From assembly GCA_020725195.1 (NCBI GenBank), contig DYFL01000008.1:1-64000 (forward strand): a DNA stretch of 64,000 bases, given 5' to 3'. The stretch is from Hydrogenophilus sp. Its GTDB lineage: Bacteria > Pseudomonadota > Gammaproteobacteria > Burkholderiales > Thiobacillaceae. The notes beneath the pieces are model-generated. The model had not been told where the DNA came from and made no database searches. It saw only the letters and a list, made by a program, of their open reading frames with translations. Positions 33,190-43,433 of this stretch are shown piece after piece. The position numbers were made by a program, and so were the translations under genes. Numbering within the stretch: position 1 is the first letter of the stretch; the number at the start of each line of letters is the position of its first letter.

Positions 33190-34569
33190 TCAGTTGAACC
33201 CGATCCCGTCGTGATAGGCCGGCTCGTGCCGCACCAGGATGTCGTAGTAGATGCGCACGTTCTCGGCGAGGATGCGCGCCTCGCCGCCGCGGGCGAAGCC
33301 GAACCTGAGCCGCCCCTGGTAGCTCTCGCGCGAGAGCAGCGGCAGCACGTCCTTCACGTCGCTCCAGGCATCGGGATTCTTGCCCAGGCTCTGGGTCAGG
33401 CGCCTGGCGTCCTCGAAATGCGCCGGGCCGATGTTGTAGGCCGCCAGGGCCATCCAGGTGCGGTCGGGCTCCTGGATGCGCGCCGGCAGGCCCTCCTTGA
33501 GCATGAGGATGTAGCGCGCCCCGCCCAGGATGCTCTCCTTCGGATCCAGGCGGTTCTTCACCCCGAGGCGGTCGGCGGTCTCGCCGGTGAGCATCATGAT
33601 GCCCCGCACCCCCGTCGGCGAGGTGGCGTTCGGATCCCACTGCGACTCCTGGTAGGCCAGCGCGGCGAGGAAGCGCCAGTCGAGCCCCGTCTCCGCCTGG
33701 GCCTGGTGGAAATGGCGCCTGAGCGGCGGCAGCACGCGGCTGCGGCGCTCCAGGATGCCCAGCACGTCGGCCTCGTCCAGCCGCCGGACGTGGCCGAAGT
33801 AGCGCTCCTTCATGCGCTTGAGCTCGCCGTCCTCCCTGATCCCGTCGAAGAAGGCCTTGATCTTGCCGACCAGGGCGTCTTCCGCCTGCTTCGGCAGCAT
33901 CCAGGCCACCTTCTGCGGCTTGCCCAGGTCGAAGGCCACCGCGAGGTCGGGGTAGAAGTGGCGCGCGATCTGGAAGCCCGTGGAGTCGGCCACGGTGCAG
34001 TCCGAAAGCCCCGACTGCACCCGGTCCAGGAGCTCCTCCTCGCCGGCCGCGGGCACCTCGGTCCAGTCCAGCCGCAGCTGCCGCACCCGCAGCCACCACA
34101 GGGCCTCGGCATGGCTGCTGTCCGCCACCACCTCGATGCGCTTGCCGATCAGGTCGATGGGCTTGCGCGGCAGGCCGGGGCCCTTGCGGCAGATGACCTG
34201 CTCGGTCACCTCGGTGTATTCCGGGCCGAGGCGATACTTGATGCCCCGCGCCTCGGTCGCGGTTAGCCCGGCCGCGGCGACATGGACCTGGCCATGCCGG
34301 AGCAGCTCGAACAGCTCCTGCAGGTTCTCCACCACGACGAAGCGCACCCGCCAGCCCTGGGATTCGGCAAAGCGCACGGCGAGGTCGTGCTCCAGGCCCG
34401 AGGCCTGGCCGGCAGGATCGATGAAATAGGTCGTGGGGCTGGAGCGGGTCGCCACCACCAGCACCCCGCCCTCCCCGGGCGCAGGCAAGGGCGCGCGCCC
34501 GCACCCGGCCACGGCCAGAACCGCGAGCGCCGCAAGGGCGTAGCGCAGGATGGCGGACCTATGCATCAT
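33190..34569 (-). CDS. mltF: Membrane-bound lytic murein transglycosylase F
   Basis: 459 residues. The lipoprotein signal ends in LAVLAVAGC. An N-terminal periplasmic binding protein-like regulatory domain (about 35-265) precedes a SLT catalytic domain with the catalytic Glu in LAALAYQESQWDP and motifs GVRGIMML and LAAYNIGPAH. It cuts peptidoglycan with 1,6-anhydro product formation at the outer membrane. The first of two adjacent ATGs (34569) has AGGA at good spacing. Confidence 0.94.
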   Translation of the reverse strand: MMHRSAILRYALAALAVLAVAGCGRAPLPAPGEGGVLVVATRSSPTTYFIDPAGQASGLEHDLAVRFAESQGWRVRFVVVENLQELFELLRHGQVHVAAAGLTATEARGIKYRLGPEYTEVTEQVICRKGPGLPRKPIDLIGKRIEVVADSSHAEALWWLRVRQLRLDWTEVPAAGEEELLDRVQSGLSDCTVADSTGFQIARHFYPDLAVAFDLGKPQKVAWMLPKQAEDALVGKIKAFFDGIREDGELKRMKERYFGHVRRLDEADVLGILERRSRVLPPLRRHFHQAQAETGLDWRFLAALAYQESQWDPNATSPTGVRGIMMLTGETADRLGVKNRLDPKESILGGARYILMLKEGLPARIQEPDRTWMALAAYNIGPAHFEDARRLTQSLGKNPDAWSDVKDVLPLLSRESYQGRLRFGFARGGEARILAENVRIYYDILVRHEPAYHDGIGFN

Positions 34570-34668
34570 TGCGGTTCCTCGCGGGATCATAAGCGGGTAA
34601 AATGCCGCCCTTTCGGGCCTGCGCCGTACGCGCGACGAACCAGGCCCGGATGCCGACAGCAGCGTAAC

Positions 34669-34758
34669 GGAGAGATGCCGGAGTGGTCGATCGGGCTTGA
34701 CTCGAAATCAAGTGTACGGCTTGCCGTACCGTGGGTTCGAATCCCACTCTCTCCGCCA
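34669..34758 (+). tRNA. tRNA-Ser(CGA)
   Basis: A 90-nt gene with acceptor GGAGAGA paired to TCTCTCC, discriminator G and an encoded CCA. The anticodon stem is CTTGA/TCAAG with anticodon CGA at 34703-34705, reading UCG. The long variable arm (TACGGC...GCCGTA) is typical of class II tRNAs, and the T loop is GGTTCGAATC. It is followed by a strong terminator and by an 84-bp direct repeat of its 3' end. Confidence 0.96.
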
Positions 34759-34823
34759 GATACGAAACGGGGCCCCGCGCCCCGTTTTTTATCTGGCGCA
34801 GAGGGTGCGTGCGCAGAAGCCGA
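34740..34823 (+). repeat. 84-bp direct repeat, copy 1 (tRNA-Ser 3' end and terminator)
   Basis: Begins in the T arm of tRNA-Ser, includes the last 19 nt of the tRNA with CCA, the terminator hairpin and 23 nt beyond. It is identical to copy 2 at 34923-35006 over all 84 positions; the offset is 183 bp. Confidence 0.95.
34763..34800 (+). terminator. Terminator of tRNA-Ser
   Basis: The stem ACGGGGC/GCCCCGT is followed by TTTTTT, a classic intrinsic terminator. Outer arms CCAGATA and TATCTGG lengthen the hairpin on both sides. Confidence 0.85.
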
Positions 34824-34922
34824 TCGGGTTCGACCCCGACGCACCGCGTCGGGGGACGCCCGCAGGGCGGTCCCGAGCCGCAGGCGAGGGATGGCGGGAT
34901 CGCCCCCAGGCGAGACCGGCAC

Positions 34923-35006
34923 AATCCCACTCTCTCCGCCAGATACGAAACGGGGCCCCGCGCCCCGTTTTTTATCTGGCGCAGAGGGTGCGTGCGCAGA
35001 AGCCGA
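34923..35006 (+). repeat. 84-bp direct repeat, copy 2
   Basis: A perfect second copy of 34740-34823, without the rest of the tRNA. The 99 bp between the copies hold a perfect stem (CCCCGACGC, ACC, GCGTCGGGG at 34834-34854) and no gene. Duplication of a tRNA 3' end is the usual footprint of tRNA-targeted integration, but a simple tandem duplication is equally possible. Confidence 0.9.
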
Positions 35007-35189
35007 GAAGGGGAGGGGACCCGAGAGCGGTGCGCATGTCTGCTTACCCACTCGTTTTTCAAGAGAGCCAAAAGAAAACAATCAATCGTCGCGAACTCGA
35101 TCCGCCGGGACGGAGCACCACCCGCCCCTGCCCGAATTGGGCACGCAAATCGGCAAGGATGTCTTCGGCGTCCATGACATGAAGGGTAT

Positions 35190-35265
35190 TGGTGCCCCCG
35201 AAAGGAATCGAACCCTCGACCTTCTCATTACAAGTGAGCTGCTCTACCAACTGAGCTACAGGGGC
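35190..35265 (-). tRNA. tRNA-Thr(TGT)
   Basis: A 76-nt gene on the minus strand: acceptor GCCCCTG with CGGGGGC, D arm AGCTCAGTTGGTAGAGCA, anticodon TGT (35230-35232) in loop CTTGTAA, T loop GGTTCGATTCC, and encoded CCA. The anticodon reads ACA and related codons. A TAAAAT -10 lies just upstream at 35277-35282. Confidence 0.95.
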
Positions 35266-35316
35266 ATGTGAGGCCGATTTTACCTCACCCGCAGGCTTTG
35301 GCCCGGCCAGGACTGT

Positions 35317-35354
35317 CCCGACGAAATCCCGGCATTTTTCGGGAATTCGTCGGG
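35317..35354. terminator. Hairpin downstream of sspB
   Basis: The arms CCCGACGAAATCCCG and CGGGAATTCGTCGGG (one mismatch) enclose an 8-nt loop, GCATTTTT. It lies between sspB and tRNA-Thr, both on the minus strand, and may end the pet-ssp transcript. It lacks a T-run after the stem. Confidence 0.45.
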
Positions 35355-35512
35355 CAAAGGGGGGAACAAAAGCGCCGGCGAACCTGGCTTACCGGCCTTC
35401 CAGCACGTTCCCGCGCGGCGTTTTCTTGCAAACTTGCCTACAAAGGCGGTTGCCCGGGCCATGCCGGCGCTGCCGCGGTCCCGGAAAGCCTCGGGCCCGC
35501 ACCGGTGCCGGA

Positions 35513-35902
35513 TTACTTCACGACGCGAAGACTGGGACGCCCCTTGGGGCGCTCGGGGCCTGCGTCCGCATCGGGGGCGGCCGACTCCTGCTGCGGAAAG
35601 GCCATGCCCTCCCCCGTCTCGCGGGCGTAGATGGCGAGGACGTTGGCCACGGGCACGTAGATCTCGTGGGCCACGCCGCCGAAGCGGGCGGAGAAGCTCA
35701 CCGCCTCGTTGTCCATGACCAGGCTGCGCACGGCGCCGGGGCCGATGTTGAGCACGATCTGGCCGTCCTTGACGTAGGCCATGGGCACGCGGGTGGTCTC
35801 GTCCACCCGCACGGTGATGTAGGGCGTCAGGCCGCCGTCCACGCTCCACTCGTAGAGCGCCCGCAGGAAGTAGGGGGTGGTGGACAGGGCCTTGGCGCTC
35901 AT
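35513..35902 (-). CDS. sspB: ClpXP adaptor SspB
   Basis: 129 residues. The N-terminal SspB fold (PYFLRALYEWSVDGGLTPYI, GQIVLNIGPGAVRSL, ISFSARFGG-like VSFSARFGGV) binds ssrA-tagged substrates. A flexible Pro/Asp-rich linker leads to the C-terminal ClpX-docking peptide RPSLRVVK. It delivers tagged proteins from stalled ribosomes to ClpXP. The start overlaps the sspA stop by 4 bp. Confidence 0.93.
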   Translation of the reverse strand: MSAKALSTTPYFLRALYEWSVDGGLTPYITVRVDETTRVPMAYVKDGQIVLNIGPGAVRSLVMDNEAVSFSARFGGVAHEIYVPVANVLAIYARETGEGMAFPQQESAAPDADAGPERPKGRPSLRVVK

Positions 35903-36498
35903 TTGCGCATGGCCTTTTCGACGGGGGTCAGGGCCGCGATGAAGGCCGGGCGGCTGAAGATGCGCTCGGCGTACTTCAAGAGCGGCGAGGCCTGCTTGGG
36001 CAGCTTGATGCCGTAGTGGTCCAGGCGCCACAGCAGGGGCGCGATGGCCACGTCGAGCATGGAGTAGTCCTCGCCGAGCATGTACTTCTGCTTGGCGAAG
36101 ATGGGGGCGATGGTGGTGAGGTTGTCGCGGATCAGGGTCCGGGCCTTCTCCGCCGCCTTGGGGCTGCCTTGCTCGATGTCGGCCACGTGGCTGAAGAGGT
36201 CCTGCTCGAAGTTGAACAGGAACAGGCGGGCGCGGGCCCGCATGACCGGGTCCGCCGGCATGAGCTGCGGATGCGGAAAGCGCTCGTCGATGTATTCGTT
36301 GATGATGTTGGACTCGTAGAGGACGAGGTCGCGCTCCACCAGCACGGGGACCCGGCCGTAGGGGTTCATCACCGCGATCTCGGAGGGCTTGTCGTGCATG
36401 TCCACGTCGCGGATCTCGAAGTCCATGCCCTTCTCGTGCAGCACGATGCGGCAGCGGTGGCTGAAGGGGCAGGAGGTGCCCGAATACAGAATCATCAT
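35899..36498 (-). CDS. sspA: Stringent starvation protein A (GST fold)
   Basis: 199 residues with a thioredoxin-like N-terminal domain (MILYSGTSCPFSHRCRIVL) and an all-helical GST C-terminal domain. SspA binds RNA polymerase with sigma-70 and alters promoter choice in stationary or stressed cells. It follows petC by 22 nt and overlaps sspB, so it belongs to the bc1 transcript. The gene order petABC-sspAB is conserved in betaproteobacteria. Confidence 0.93.
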   Translation of the reverse strand: MMILYSGTSCPFSHRCRIVLHEKGMDFEIRDVDMHDKPSEIAVMNPYGRVPVLVERDLVLYESNIINEYIDERFPHPQLMPADPVMRARARLFLFNFEQDLFSHVADIEQGSPKAAEKARTLIRDNLTTIAPIFAKQKYMLGEDYSMLDVAIAPLLWRLDHYGIKLPKQASPLLKYAERIFSRPAFIAALTPVEKAMRK

Positions 36499-36520
36499 AA
36501 GCGTCGCCCGATCCTCAAGC

Positions 36521-37252
36521 TCAATGCACGTCCTTCCAGTATTCCTTCTTGAGATAGAAGGCCACCAGGAAGAACACGAACAGGAACAGCATCACCCCGA
36601 GGCCGGTGTTCAGGCGCTTGCCCTTGGCCGGCTCGCCCATCCAGGCCATGTAGTTGACCAGGTCGCCGACCAGGGCGTCGTACTCGGCCTGGGTCATCCT
36701 GCCGGGCTTGGCGAGCTCCAGGCGGTCGATGACCTGGTGCGTCCCGCCCTCGTGGTCGGTCTCGCTGCGGTAGACCGGCGCCAGGTGACCCTGCAGGTCC
36801 TGCATCACGTGGGGCATGCCCACCTTGTCGAACACCGTGTTGTTCCAGCCCGTGGGGCGGGAGTCGTCGCGGTAGAAGCTGCGCAAATAAGTATAGACCC
36901 AGTCGGCGCCGCGGGAGCGGGTGATCACGGTCAGGTCCGGCGGCGCGGCGCCGAACCATTCCTTGGCCTCGTGGGTGCGCATGGCGACGGACATGGTGTT
37001 GCCGACCTTGTCCGTGGCGTAGAGCAGCTTGTCCTTGATCTGCGGCTCGGTGAGCCCGATGTCGGTCAGGCGCGAATAGCGCATGTAGTTGGCGCTGTGG
37101 CAGCTCAGGCAGTAGTTGACGAACACTGCCGCGCCCCGCTGCAGGGACTCCTGGTTCTTGTAGTTGACCGGGGCGCGGTCCAGGGGCACGGCCGCGCCGG
37201 AGGCGAAGGCGGTCAGCGGCAGAAACAGCAGTATGTGCAGCAGCTTGTTCAT
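36521..37252 (-). CDS. petC: Ubiquinol-cytochrome c reductase, cytochrome c1
   Basis: 243 residues. A signal peptide precedes the heme motif CLSCH (Cys48, Cys51, His52). The family segment NYMRYSRL follows, the likely axial Met lies in a later GMPHVMQ context, and a C-terminal membrane anchor reads LGVMLFLFVFFLVAFYL. It takes electrons from the Rieske centre and passes them to soluble cytochrome c. It overlaps petB by 4 bp. Confidence 0.95.
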   Translation of the reverse strand: MNKLLHILLFLPLTAFASGAAVPLDRAPVNYKNQESLQRGAAVFVNYCLSCHSANYMRYSRLTDIGLTEPQIKDKLLYATDKVGNTMSVAMRTHEAKEWFGAAPPDLTVITRSRGADWVYTYLRSFYRDDSRPTGWNNTVFDKVGMPHVMQDLQGHLAPVYRSETDHEGGTHQVIDRLELAKPGRMTQAEYDALVGDLVNYMAWMGEPAKGKRLNTGLGVMLFLFVFFLVAFYLKKEYWKDVH

Positions 37253-38478
37253 TTGAGGGTCACCCTTTCCGGTTCCGGTTTGCTGGTGTCGTTCTTGGTG
37301 TACCAGGGCATCAGGAAGAAGAAGCCGAAGTACACCACCGTGAGCACGCGGGCGATCCAGGTGTAGAGCTCGGTGGCGGGCAGGATGCCGAGCCAGCCCA
37401 GGCCGATGAAGGCGATCACGAACAGGGTGAGCGCGATCTTGAACTTCGGGCCGCGGTAGCGGATGGACTTCACCGGGCTCCTGTCCAGCCAGGGTAGGGC
37501 GAAGAAGATCAGCACCGACACGCCCATGGCCGCCACGCCCGGGAACTGGGAGCCCAGGATCGGCGGGATGGCGCGCAGGATGGCGTAGTAGGGCGTGAAG
37601 TACCAGACCGGTGCGATGTGCTCGGGCGTCTTCAGCGGGTCGGCCGGGATGAAGTTGTTGGCCTCGAGGAAATAGCCGCCCATCTCGGGGGCGAAGAACA
37701 CCACGGCGGAGAAGGCGATCAGGAACACGACCACACCCAGGATGTCCTTCACCGTGTAGTAGGGGTGGAAGGGGATGCCGTCGAGCGGACGATGGGTGAC
37801 CGGGTCCTTGTGCTTCTTGATCTCGACGCCGTCGGGGTTGTTGGAGCCGACCTCGTGCAGGGCCACCAGGTGCACCGCCACCAGGCCCAGCAGCACCAGC
37901 GGGAAGGCGATGACGTGGAAGGCGAAGAAGCGGTTGAGGGTGGCATCCGAGATCACGTAGTCGCCGCGGATCAGGATGGAGAGGTCCTCGCCGATGAAGG
38001 GCACGGTGGCGAACAGGTTCACGATCACCTGGGCGCCCCAGTAGGACATCTGGCCCCAGGGCAGCAGGTAGCCGAAGAAGGCCTCGCCCATCAGCACCAG
38101 GAAGATCAGCACGCCGAAGATCCAGATCAGCTCGCGCGGCTGGCGGTAGGAGCCGTAGATGATGCCGCGGAACATGTGCAGGTAGACCACGACGAAGAAG
38201 GCCGAGGCGCCGGTGGAGTGAATGTAGCGGATCAGCCAGCCCCATTCCACGTCGCGCATGATGTACTCGACGGAGGCGAAGGCGAGGTTCGCGTCCGGCT
38301 TGTAGTTCATGGTCAGGAAGATGCCGGAGACGATCTGGATCACCAGCACCAGCAGCGCCAGCGACCCGAAGTAGTACCAGAAGTTGAAGTTCTTGGGCGC
38401 GAAGTACTCGGAGAGGTGCGCCTTGTAGGTGGCGGTGAGCGGGAAGCGCGCATCCACCCAGTTCATCAGCTTTTCCAT
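37249..38478 (-). CDS. petB: Ubiquinol-cytochrome c reductase, cytochrome b
   Basis: 409 residues, the full-length form (not the split b6/subunit IV). It has eight membrane helices, paired heme-b histidines in helices B and D (HSTGASAFFVVVYLHMFRG; RFFAFHVIAFPL with VAVHLVALHEVGS), and the Qo-site PDW-like region around PEMGGYFLEANN. It forms the quinone sites of the bc1 complex. It lies 19 nt after petA and overlaps petC. Confidence 0.96.
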   Translation of the reverse strand: MEKLMNWVDARFPLTATYKAHLSEYFAPKNFNFWYYFGSLALLVLVIQIVSGIFLTMNYKPDANLAFASVEYIMRDVEWGWLIRYIHSTGASAFFVVVYLHMFRGIIYGSYRQPRELIWIFGVLIFLVLMGEAFFGYLLPWGQMSYWGAQVIVNLFATVPFIGEDLSILIRGDYVISDATLNRFFAFHVIAFPLVLLGLVAVHLVALHEVGSNNPDGVEIKKHKDPVTHRPLDGIPFHPYYTVKDILGVVVFLIAFSAVVFFAPEMGGYFLEANNFIPADPLKTPEHIAPVWYFTPYYAILRAIPPILGSQFPGVAAMGVSVLIFFALPWLDRSPVKSIRYRGPKFKIALTLFVIAFIGLGWLGILPATELYTWIARVLTVVYFGFFFLMPWYTKNDTSKPEPERVTLK

Positions 38479-38497
38479 CGATCTATCCCCTTAAGTC

Positions 38498-39091
38498 TCA
38501 GGCCTTGGCGTCTTCGCCGATCAGGACCATGGTCTCGCTCAGATACTTGTGCGGCGGGATCACCAGGTTGGTCGGCGCCGGCGAGCCCTTGAACACGCGC
38601 GCCGCCAGGTCGAAGCGGGAGCCGTGGCAGGGGCAGAAGAAGCCGCCCGGCCAGTCGGCGCCCAGGTCGGCCGCGCCGATCTCCTTGCGGTAGGTGGGCG
38701 AGCAGCCCAGATGGGTGCAGATGCCGATGGCGATCAGGTACTGGGGATGGATGGAGCGGGTGGGGTTCTTGCAGTACTCGGGCTGCTGGGAGGTTTTCTC
38801 GGAATTCGGGTCGGTGAGCTTGTCGTCGTGCCTGCCCAGGAGGTCCAGCATCTCCGGGGTGCGGTGCACGATCCAGATCGGCTTGCCGCGCCACTCCGCG
38901 GTCAGCTGCATGCCCGGCTCGACCTTGGACAGGTCCACCTCCACCGGCGCGCCGGCCGCCAGGGCCTTGGCCGAGGGCAGCATGCTCATGACGAAGGGCA
39001 CGGCCGCACCCGCTGCGGCCACCCCTCCTACCGCCGAGCTCATCGCTACCAGGAACCGGCGTTTGGATCTATCCACGTTCTCGTTGCTCAT
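38498..39091 (-). CDS. petA: Ubiquinol-cytochrome c reductase, Rieske iron-sulfur subunit
   Basis: 197 residues. A Tat-type N-terminus (RSKRRFLVAMSSAVGG) doubles as membrane anchor. The 2Fe-2S ligands are in CTHLGCSPTY and FFCPCHGSRFD. It carries electrons from the quinol oxidation site to cytochrome c1. First gene of petABC-sspAB; a divergent protease gene starts 195 nt upstream. Confidence 0.96.
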   Translation of the reverse strand: MSNENVDRSKRRFLVAMSSAVGGVAAAGAAVPFVMSMLPSAKALAAGAPVEVDLSKVEPGMQLTAEWRGKPIWIVHRTPEMLDLLGRHDDKLTDPNSEKTSQQPEYCKNPTRSIHPQYLIAIGICTHLGCSPTYRKEIGAADLGADWPGGFFCPCHGSRFDLAARVFKGSPAPTNLVIPPHKYLSETMVLIGEDAKA

Positions 39092-39286
39092 TTATTGTTT
39101 CCTACCTGTGGGTCTGGAATTCTGGGTCGCAACCCTTATCGGTCCGAGGCGCATGCGCCTTCCACGGCCCCGGCACGCAAAAACCGCGAGATTGTACAGA
39201 AAAGCCGCCCGATCTTGAATCCCCCGAACCCGGCCGCAGCTTCGTGCTTGAGGTAGAATCCGGCTGTTACAAGCAGGCATGGAATC

Positions 39287-40438
39287 ATGCGGAAATTTTG
39301 GCTTGTCTTCTCGCAGATCGTCGCGGCCATCGCCGTCGTGCTGGCCGCGCTCGCGGCCCTAGGCTGGCTCGTCCCCGGCATCCTGCCCCGGGAGGCCCAG
39401 GTCATCGTCCGCGAGGTGGCCGAAGGCGGCCGCCCGGCCCTGGTGACCTCCTACGCCGACGCCGCCATGAAGGCCCAGCCCTCGGTTGTGAACATCTTCA
39501 CCAGCAAGCTCGTGCGCGTCCCGCGCTCGCCCCTGATGGACGACCCCTTCTTCCGTCGCTTCTTCGGCCCCGGACTGGATAGCCGCCCGCAGCGGGTCAC
39601 CAACCTGGGCTCCGGCGTGGTGGTCAGCGCGGACGGCTACATCCTCACCAACCACCACGTCATCGAGGCGGCGGACGAGATCCAGGTCGCCTTCGCGGAC
39701 GGCAGGACCCTGGCCGCCGAGCTGGTGGGCTCCGACCCGGAGACCGATCTGGCCGTGCTGCGGGTGAGGCAGAAGGGCATGCCCGCCATCACCTTCGCCC
39801 GCCCCGACAGCCTCAGGGTGGGCGACGCGGTGCTCGCCATCGGCAACCCCTTCGGCGTGGGCCAGACCGTGACCATGGGCATCGTCTCCGCCCTGGGCCG
39901 CAGCCACCTCGGGATCAACGTGTTCGAGAACTACATCCAGACCGACGCGGCGATCAACCCGGGCAACTCCGGTGGCCCGCTGGTGGACGCCTCGGGCAAC
40001 CTGGTGGGCATCAACACCGCCATCTTCTCGCGCTCGGGCGGCAGCCTGGGCATCGGCTTCGCCATCCCCGTGTCCATCGTGCGCCAGGTCATGGACCAGA
40101 TCATCGCCACCGGCGCCGTCACCCGGGGCTGGGTGGGCGTCGAGGTGCAGGACATCACCCCCGAGATCGCCGAATCCTTCGGCCTGAAGTCGACGGAGGG
40201 GGCGCTCATCGCCGGGGTGCTGCGCGGCGGCCCGGCAGACCGCGCCGGCGTCCGCCCCGGCGACGCCCTGATCGCGGTCAACGCCAAGCCCGTGCAGGAC
40301 TCCTCCACGCTGCTGGGCCTGATCGCCGATCTCTCCCCCGGCCAGACCGCCACGCTGCGCCTGATCCGCAGGGGCAGCGAGATGGAGGCCGCGGTGAGGG
40401 TGGAGAGGCGCCCGGCGATGCGCCGCGCCGAGGAATGA
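39287..40438 (+). CDS. algW: Periplasmic serine protease of the DegS/AlgW type
   Basis: 383 residues: an N-terminal membrane anchor (VAAIAVVLAALAALGWLV), a trypsin-like domain with triad His124 (TNHHVIEA), Asp154 (PETDLAVLR) and Ser228 (NPGNSGGP), and a single C-terminal PDZ domain (about 275-370). One PDZ and a membrane anchor fit DegS/AlgW, which starts the cleavage cascade releasing sigma-E, rather than DegP with two. A TAGAAT -10 is visible at 39254-39259. Its place beside petABC is common in betaproteobacteria. Confidence 0.88.
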   Translation: MRKFWLVFSQIVAAIAVVLAALAALGWLVPGILPREAQVIVREVAEGGRPALVTSYADAAMKAQPSVVNIFTSKLVRVPRSPLMDDPFFRRFFGPGLDSRPQRVTNLGSGVVVSADGYILTNHHVIEAADEIQVAFADGRTLAAELVGSDPETDLAVLRVRQKGMPAITFARPDSLRVGDAVLAIGNPFGVGQTVTMGIVSALGRSHLGINVFENYIQTDAAINPGNSGGPLVDASGNLVGINTAIFSRSGGSLGIGFAIPVSIVRQVMDQIIATGAVTRGWVGVEVQDITPEIAESFGLKSTEGALIAGVLRGGPADRAGVRPGDALIAVNAKPVQDSSTLLGLIADLSPGQTATLRLIRRGSEMEAAVRVERRPAMRRAEE

Positions 40439-40479
40439 GGGTCCGCGGATGACGCGCATTTGCGCAGATCAATCCTTGA

Positions 40480-40646
40480 ATCCGCAGATGACACAGATGA
40501 GCCCGGATTGTCCATGGGCACTGCAGGAGCGGCTTTAGCCGCGAACATCCGCGCATAAAGGTCCACGGTCCGCCCGAAGGCGCTCCTACGCGAGGGCACC
40601 CCGGCACCGAATTTTCGTCTGCGTGAATCTGCGTCGTCTGCGGATC
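40480..40646. repeat. CGCAGATGACACAGATG inverted repeat
   Basis: ATCCGCAGATGACACAGATG at 40480 faces TCTGCGTCGTCTGCGGAT ending at 40646. Between them sit a half copy of the ATGGACAATCCGGG motif (40500-40516) and a half copy of the GGAGCGGCTTxAGCCGCGA repeat (40523-40543). A related inverted repeat lies at 52425-52558. Confidence 0.7.
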
Positions 40647-40664
40647 AAGCGACCCCGGCACCGG

Positions 40665-42410
<1,746 letters not shown>

Positions 42411-42597
42411 GGCTCCTCCATCGGTTTTCGGGCCGATTCCGGCCCCTTGCACACCATGATGCGGCGCCTCCCGAAAATGGCAACGGTACGGATGGCTCAG
42501 CGCCCTTCCCCTGGCGGCGGACGGCCCGGGGTGATTTATGCCGGGTTTGATCGCATAATGAACAGGGAAGCCACCCCAATCCAGAAAGGCCGAGCCC

Positions 42598-42939
42598 ATG
42601 ACCGAGGCCGCAACTGCCGTGATCGACCGCCAGGACGCCCTCTCCCGCATCGGCGACGACGAGGCGCTGCTGCAGACCCTCGTCGACATGTTCCTGGCCG
42701 GCTACGACGACTACGTCCGCAACATCGACGAGCCCTTCGCCGCCGCCGACTGGCGGGGCTTCACCCGCGGGGCGCATACCCTGAAGGGGGTGCTCGCCAC
42801 CCTCTCCGCCCACCGGGCCCACGGCAAGGCCCTCGCCCTGGAAGAGGCCGCGAAGGAGCAGGACGGGACGGCCTCGCAGCGGCTCATCGACGAGCTCAAG
42901 CAGGAACTCGGCGTCCTGCTCCGGGAACTCGGGCCCTAA
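42598..42939 (+). CDS. Orphan Hpt phosphotransfer protein
   Basis: 113 residues, a single histidine phosphotransfer domain with His60 in RGAHTLKGVLATL. It would pass a phosphate between a receiver domain and a response regulator. No kinase or regulator gene adjoins it, though a hybrid kinase with its own Hpt is at 29005-31698. The stop codon lies inside the left arm of an inverted repeat. Confidence 0.85.
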   Translation: MTEAATAVIDRQDALSRIGDDEALLQTLVDMFLAGYDDYVRNIDEPFAAADWRGFTRGAHTLKGVLATLSAHRAHGKALALEEAAKEQDGTASQRLIDELKQELGVLLRELGP

Positions 42940-43001
42940 CCGTTCATGGCGCCCACGCCGTCCCCGCCGATGAAAATCAACGGGTTGCGCCATGAACGGT
43001 T
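42938..43001. repeat. Inverted repeat over the Hpt gene stop codon
   Basis: Perfect 15-bp arms AACCGTTCATGGCGC (42938-42952) and GCGCCATGAACGGTT (42987-43001) with a 34-nt loop. The left arm starts within the TAA stop. No T-run follows, so it may be a small mobile palindrome rather than a terminator. A CT-rich hairpin follows directly. Confidence 0.75.
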
Positions 43002-43076
43002 CCCCTCACCCCTGGCCTCTCCCGCTTGCGGGAGAGGGGGACGCGGTCTCGCTGCGCGAGTTGCACGGTAACGGCC

Positions 43077-43373
43077 ATGCACGTCACCCTGGTCCACGTG
43101 CGCGTGAAGCCCGAGCGCGTCGCCGACTTCATCGCCGCCTGCCGGGAGAACCACGAACACTCGATCCGCGAAGCCGGCAACCGGCGTTTCGATATCCTGC
43201 AGGACGCCGCCGACCCCACCCGCTTCATCCTCTACGAGGCCTATGCCACGGCCGAGGCCGCCGCCGCGCACAAGGCCACGGCCCATTACCTCGCGTGGCG
43301 CGACGCGGTGGCGGAGATGATGGCCGAGCCGCGCCGGGGCCTGCCCTACAAGGGCCTGTATCCCGAGGACTGA
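43077..43373 (+). CDS. Antibiotic biosynthesis monooxygenase (ABM) family protein
   Basis: 98 residues with the ferredoxin-like ABM fold (MHVTLVHVRVKPERVADFI, NRRFDILQDAADPTRFILYE, HYLAWRDAVAEMMAEPR). Close relatives include LsrG, which processes autoinducer-2 phosphate, and YgiN-type quinol monooxygenases. The substrate cannot be told from sequence, and no lsr genes adjoin it. The start at 43077 is chosen because the upstream frame is repeat sequence. Confidence 0.78.
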   Translation: MHVTLVHVRVKPERVADFIAACRENHEHSIREAGNRRFDILQDAADPTRFILYEAYATAEAAAAHKATAHYLAWRDAVAEMMAEPRRGLPYKGLYPED

Positions 43374-43433
43374 GGACTGGGGCGGTGCCGATGTCCTTAA
43401 CTCAGGCCTCGGCCCTCAGTCCTCGTCACTTCT

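Noticed and set aside
34923-35006. Second tRNA-Ser gene
   Set aside because: Only the last 19 nt of the tRNA are present; there is no acceptor 5' strand, D arm or anticodon.
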